Below, one piece after another: positions 60,696 through 64,000 of a stretch of DNA of 64,000 nucleotides. A program made the position numbers and the translations under genes. The stretch spans positions 62,001 to 126,000 of the forward strand of contig NZ_ANIN01000002.1 of NCBI RefSeq assembly GCF_000320365.1, given 5' to 3'. The notes beneath the pieces were generated by a model. It was given only the letters and a program-made list of their open reading frames with translations, was not told the DNA's origin and made no database searches. Origin of the DNA: Moraxella macacae 0408225. Lineage in GTDB: Bacteria; Pseudomonadota; Gammaproteobacteria; Pseudomonadales; Moraxellaceae. Within the stretch, counting starts at the first letter, position 1. Each line of letters opens with the position of its first letter.

Positions 60696-61931
60696 TTATT
60701 CATAACGCAAAGTTTGAGCAGGTTGAATGCTTGCTGCTCGTCTTGCAGGATAAATTGTTGCTAAAAAACTAATGACAAGCGATGCCGACACGATCATGAG
60801 CACATCTTGCCATTGTAATTCTGATGGCAAATAATTGATAAAATAGGCGTCAAATAAATGCAAACCAAACGCCGTATTCACCCAGCTTACCGCATGACTT
60901 ACCGACAATGCCATAATGATACCCAAAATCGTACCAAAAATTGTACCGATGACGCCAATAAACAGACCTTGCACCATAAATACTTGAGTGATAAGTTTTG
61001 GTGAGGCACCAAAGGTTTTTAAAATTGCAATATCGGCTTTTTTATCGGTAACCAACATCACAAGCGATGACACAATATTAAAAGCCGCTACCAAAATAAT
61101 TAAGAATAACAGCAAGCCTACCATAGCTTTTTCCATTTGGATTGCTCCAAATAAATTACCATGCGTGGTTGTCCAATCACTTGGCAATAGCAACTTAGGC
61201 GATAAGTTGGCAGCCTCGCGAGCGACTTTTGGGGCGACAAACAGATCGTTAAGTTTCATGCGAATGCCTTGAGCACCCTCAGGCAAACGCAATAATGTAC
61301 CAGCATCTTGCATTGGAATAAACGCCATAATGCCATTAACTTCAGGACTAATGTCATAAATTCCGCTTACGGTAAAGCGTTTAAAACGCGGAATTACCCC
61401 TGCAGGCGACGGCGATGCTTCTGGCAACACCAAGGTTACTTTATCACCCAGCCTCACATCAAGCGATCGTGCCATGTCTTGCCCGATGACAATGTTAAAC
61501 GTACCTGCTGTAAGACTGTCAATGTTGCCCTCGTGCATGTGTTTATGAATAATAGACACGTTTTTTTCGTATTCAGGTTCAATTCCTGTTACCATAATGC
61601 CCGCAACTTGGGCGTTTACGGTAAGCATGCCTTGTAATTGGATAAAAGGGGCAACCGCTTCTACATTGGGGTTTTCATCAATTTTTTTGGCAAGTTGTTG
61701 CCAATTGGGAATAATTTCACCTGCGATCACCGTTGCTTGTGGCACCATGCCTAAAATCCGGCTTTTAAGTTCGCGGTCAAAACCATTCATCACCGACAAT
61801 ACTGTAATCAATACTGCCACTCCAAGCGTCAGTCCAATCATTGAAATCAGCGAGATAAACGAAATAAAGCGGTTACTACGCTCGGCTCTGGTATAACGTA
61901 AGCCCAAAAATAAAGCTAAAGGACGAAACAT
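60696..61931 (-). CDS. Lipoprotein-releasing ABC transporter permease, LolC/E (LolF-like)
   Basis: LFLGLRYTRAERSNRFISFISLISMIGLTLGVAVLITVLSVMNGFDRELK; C-terminal FtsX-type TM region. Confidence 0.9.
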   Translation of the reverse strand: MFRPLALFLGLRYTRAERSNRFISFISLISMIGLTLGVAVLITVLSVMNGFDRELKSRILGMVPQATVIAGEIIPNWQQLAKKIDENPNVEAVAPFIQLQGMLTVNAQVAGIMVTGIEPEYEKNVSIIHKHMHEGNIDSLTAGTFNIVIGQDMARSLDVRLGDKVTLVLPEASPSPAGVIPRFKRFTVSGIYDISPEVNGIMAFIPMQDAGTLLRLPEGAQGIRMKLNDLFVAPKVAREAANLSPKLLLPSDWTTTHGNLFGAIQMEKAMVGLLLFLIILVAAFNIVSSLVMLVTDKKADIAILKTFGASPKLITQVFMVQGLFIGVIGTIFGTILGIIMALSVSHAVSWVNTAFGLHLFDAYFINYLPSELQWQDVLMIVSASLVISFLATIYPARRAASIQPAQTLRYE

Positions 61932-62110
61932 AAAGTTTTTACTTCCAATTTTTGCTATGAATTTATTAAGTTTAATTTACATTTTTTACATTTTTTACAT
62001 TTTGTTTAAATTTGCAATTTGCAATTTGCTAAAAAGTTGTTGGTGATTAGCTGTTTTACAAAAAATGTTATAGTTTGGCATATTTTAACCCAAAAAGGTA
62101 TTGTTTTTTT

Positions 62111-62191
62111 ATGAAGATTCACAAAATTTTGCAAATGATGATGTGGTTGTCAAAAGTTGCCAAAAATTACCCAAAAATTTGGTTTTTGTGA
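62111..62191 (+). CDS. Candidate small ORF (26 aa, MKIHKILQMMMWLSKVAKNYPKIWFL)
   Basis: ATG to TGA open frame in an otherwise unexplained 450-bp intergenic region; only a weak RBS. Confidence 0.25.
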   Translation: MKIHKILQMMMWLSKVAKNYPKIWFL

Positions 62192-62384
62192 AAAATTTTT
62201 TGTGAAAAATCATGCTTAATGGGTGAAAAAAAATTAACCGCCCCCATTAACAATCTGTTAAAGCAACAACCTGTTAAAACCGACAGCACAAATCAAATTA
62301 AACATATCAAATTAAATATAAATTAAAACCGCGTAAATTAAAACCGACCGCGTAAATTAAAATCGATAGCACAAAAGGCTTTTC

Positions 62385-63314
62385 ATGATGACCAATTCGC
62401 CAGATATTATTTCACTAAACTGTGAACAAGCTGTTGGACATGCCGATCATTGGGCGTGTTTTACCAACAATATTTCACAAGACATACCAAAATGGCTTGC
62501 CGAACATATTGACAGTGCAACCTTGCCAACACCGCTTAAGGCAGATGTGCAAAAACCTTGCATGTTGTTGTCAGGCAATCAAGCCATTCATCTAAATCAG
62601 GTTATTGAGATAGACGAGCAGGGTAGACCGTTGCGTTTTGTCAATGCCTATCCTTGTATAAACAGTCCGTATACACAGTGGGCGGTGATTGAAAGTGTGT
62701 ATCACTGCAAAGAGCAAGTCGAAGCAATTTTACGTTTAAAGTTAGATGATGGTACGATTTTGTACGCATTTGATACCTGTTATGCGATGAATGCTCAATG
62801 TTATGAAAAAAATCAACGTTATCGGATCAATCTTGGAGCACTGGCTTATCAGGTAAAGCCGAGCAACCGTTCAGAGGTGATTGTGGTGGATCAGCCTGAT
62901 GCCATTCGCTATCATCGTGCTTTTAACGATATTTTGGCAAAAAATAACAATGTTGCCCCTATGGATTTAGAAGATCAAATTGCCAAATGGCAACCTGATC
63001 CTGCAGATTTGCCACTTGAACCAATTGAAATTAATGTGGGCAATATGTGTGCGTATTTGTTTGGTGATACGCTTGGACAACAAGACGAAGCGTGGTGTCA
63101 AGGACAAGTTGTTGGCAAACAAACCACAGCGTTTGATGGCATTGAATTTGTATTGTTGGACGTGGTGATTTTGCGTGAAAGCCTTGAAAACCCTGTGGTT
63201 ATTCGCATGGCGGTGAATGTAAACGATATGGATAAATCCATTGAGGTCAATGATTATATTCAAGCCAATATTTGGCTACAAGCTACGATTTATCAGAAAA
63301 ACCAAACAACTTAA
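62385..63314 (+). CDS. Hypothetical protein (309 aa)
   Basis: Long ORF with consistent codon usage; no family recognised. Confidence 0.7.
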   Translation: MMTNSPDIISLNCEQAVGHADHWACFTNNISQDIPKWLAEHIDSATLPTPLKADVQKPCMLLSGNQAIHLNQVIEIDEQGRPLRFVNAYPCINSPYTQWAVIESVYHCKEQVEAILRLKLDDGTILYAFDTCYAMNAQCYEKNQRYRINLGALAYQVKPSNRSEVIVVDQPDAIRYHRAFNDILAKNNNVAPMDLEDQIAKWQPDPADLPLEPIEINVGNMCAYLFGDTLGQQDEAWCQGQVVGKQTTAFDGIEFVLLDVVILRESLENPVVIRMAVNVNDMDKSIEVNDYIQANIWLQATIYQKNQTT

Positions 63315-63343
63315 TCATTTTTAAAAAATTTACATATTAAAAT

Positions 63344-63386
63344 AAAAATTTAGCCCAACAATATACATGATTGGGCTAAATTTTTT
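63344..63386. terminator. Terminator downstream of 62385 gene, convergent with htpX
   Basis: AAAAATTTAGCCCAA...TTGGGCTAAATTTTTT. Confidence 0.92.
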
Positions 63387-63391
63387 GGCTA

Positions 63392-63419
63392 AGCGATTGA
63401 TTTTTAGCGATTGATTTTT
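63392..63419. repeat. 14-bp perfect tandem duplication (agcgattgattttt x2)
   Basis: Two identical contiguous copies. Confidence 0.95.
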
Positions 63420-63438
63420 TGTTTGAATTAAATCAATT

Positions 63439-63476
63439 GTTCATGAAAATTATGCGTGTTCATGAAAATTACGCGG
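63439..63476. repeat. 19-bp imperfect tandem duplication spanning the htpX stop codon
   Basis: gttcatgaaaattatgcgt / gttcatgaaaattacgcgg, 17/19 identical. Confidence 0.92.
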
Positions 63477-64000
63477 TTAGTTTTTGCAAACTTGCAATTC
63501 TGTCATCTAAACTCGGGTGGCTTGCAAACAATTTAGCCAAGCTAAAACCTTCAGTTTTGCCCTCGTTAATTGCCATAGATTTCATATTTTCTGGCAAATA
63601 ATCAGGGTGCCCGCTGGCAGGTTTTAGCATGTTTAACGCTGCGATCATTTTGTCGCGTCCTGCTAATTTTGCACCCATTTCATCGGCACGAAACTCACGA
63701 TAACGCGAAAACCACATCACAATTGCACTTGCTGCAAAACCAAACACAATATCCAGTACAATTGTGGTGAGATAATAGCCAATGCCATAACCTTCTTCGT
63801 TTTTAAACACCGCTTTATCTACAAATTGACCGATAATGCGTGCAAAAAACATCACAAATGCGTTCATAACACCTTGTACAAGTGCCAGTGTTACCATATC
63901 GCCATTGGCAACATGTCCAATTTCGTGGGCGAGAACTGCCTCTACCTCGTCTTGATTCATGGTTTGTAGCAATCCTGTCGATACGGCTACTAAGGCTTGG
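63469..64000 (-). CDS. htpX: Protease HtpX, C-terminal part (continues beyond window)
   Basis: [34 protein letters not shown] (HExxH); [24 protein letters not shown]. Confidence 0.93.
   Translation of the reverse strand, partial: QALVAVSTGLLQTMNQDEVEAVLAHEIGHVANGDMVTLALVQGVMNAFVMFFARIIGQFVDKAVFKNEEGYGIGYYLTTIVLDIVFGFAASAIVMWFSRYREFRADEMGAKLAGRDKMIAALNMLKPASGHPDYLPENMKSMAINEGKTEGFSLAKLFASHPSLDDRIASLQKLTA

Noticed and set aside
61975-62030. attttttac and gcaattt runs upstream of the lolC-type gene
   Set aside because: Low-complexity AT slippage; not informative beyond the general micro-duplication pattern

Overview
AT-rich bacterial chromosome window. Gene content and order suggest a gammaproteobacterium of the Moraxellaceae (Moraxella/Faucicola-like); this taxonomic call is inference only. 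Most of it is housekeeping: coaBC (partial), ridA, spoT-rpoZ, rnt-pyrC, argG, serS, dps, hda, gspL/gspM, alternative L36, aspS, sohB, a desaturase, pbpG, gdhA, a pilS-like kinase next to a gacA-like regulator, queD-like, tsaE, slt, mdh, hslO, a gltI-gltJKL-type ABC system, ispB, rplU-rpmA, lolC-type, htpX (partial). Strongest leads: (1) a seven-gene, tightly coupled operon (23215-28589) with a J-domain/DUF805/LprI-like membrane protein, two small membrane proteins, three secreted proteins and a DUF4407-like coiled-coil protein. It is divergent from an XRE regulator, with a perfect 9-1-9 inverted repeat between them, and it sits inside a minus-strand LOS/envelope cluster. (2) A two-domain GT2 whose halves share a 156-bp tract with 152/156 identity at an in-frame 837-bp spacing. 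(3) A perfect palindrome matching the Zur-box core upstream of a zinc-ligand-free L36. (4) A perfect 7-1-7 Fur box upstream of an RCC1-repeat lipoprotein. (5) Short (8-27 bp, mostly 14-18 bp) tandem duplications in many intergenic regions, several duplicating a gene's stop codon in frame. No rRNA, tRNA, CRISPR array or IS element was recognised. All family assignments are from reading the protein sequences; no database search was run.
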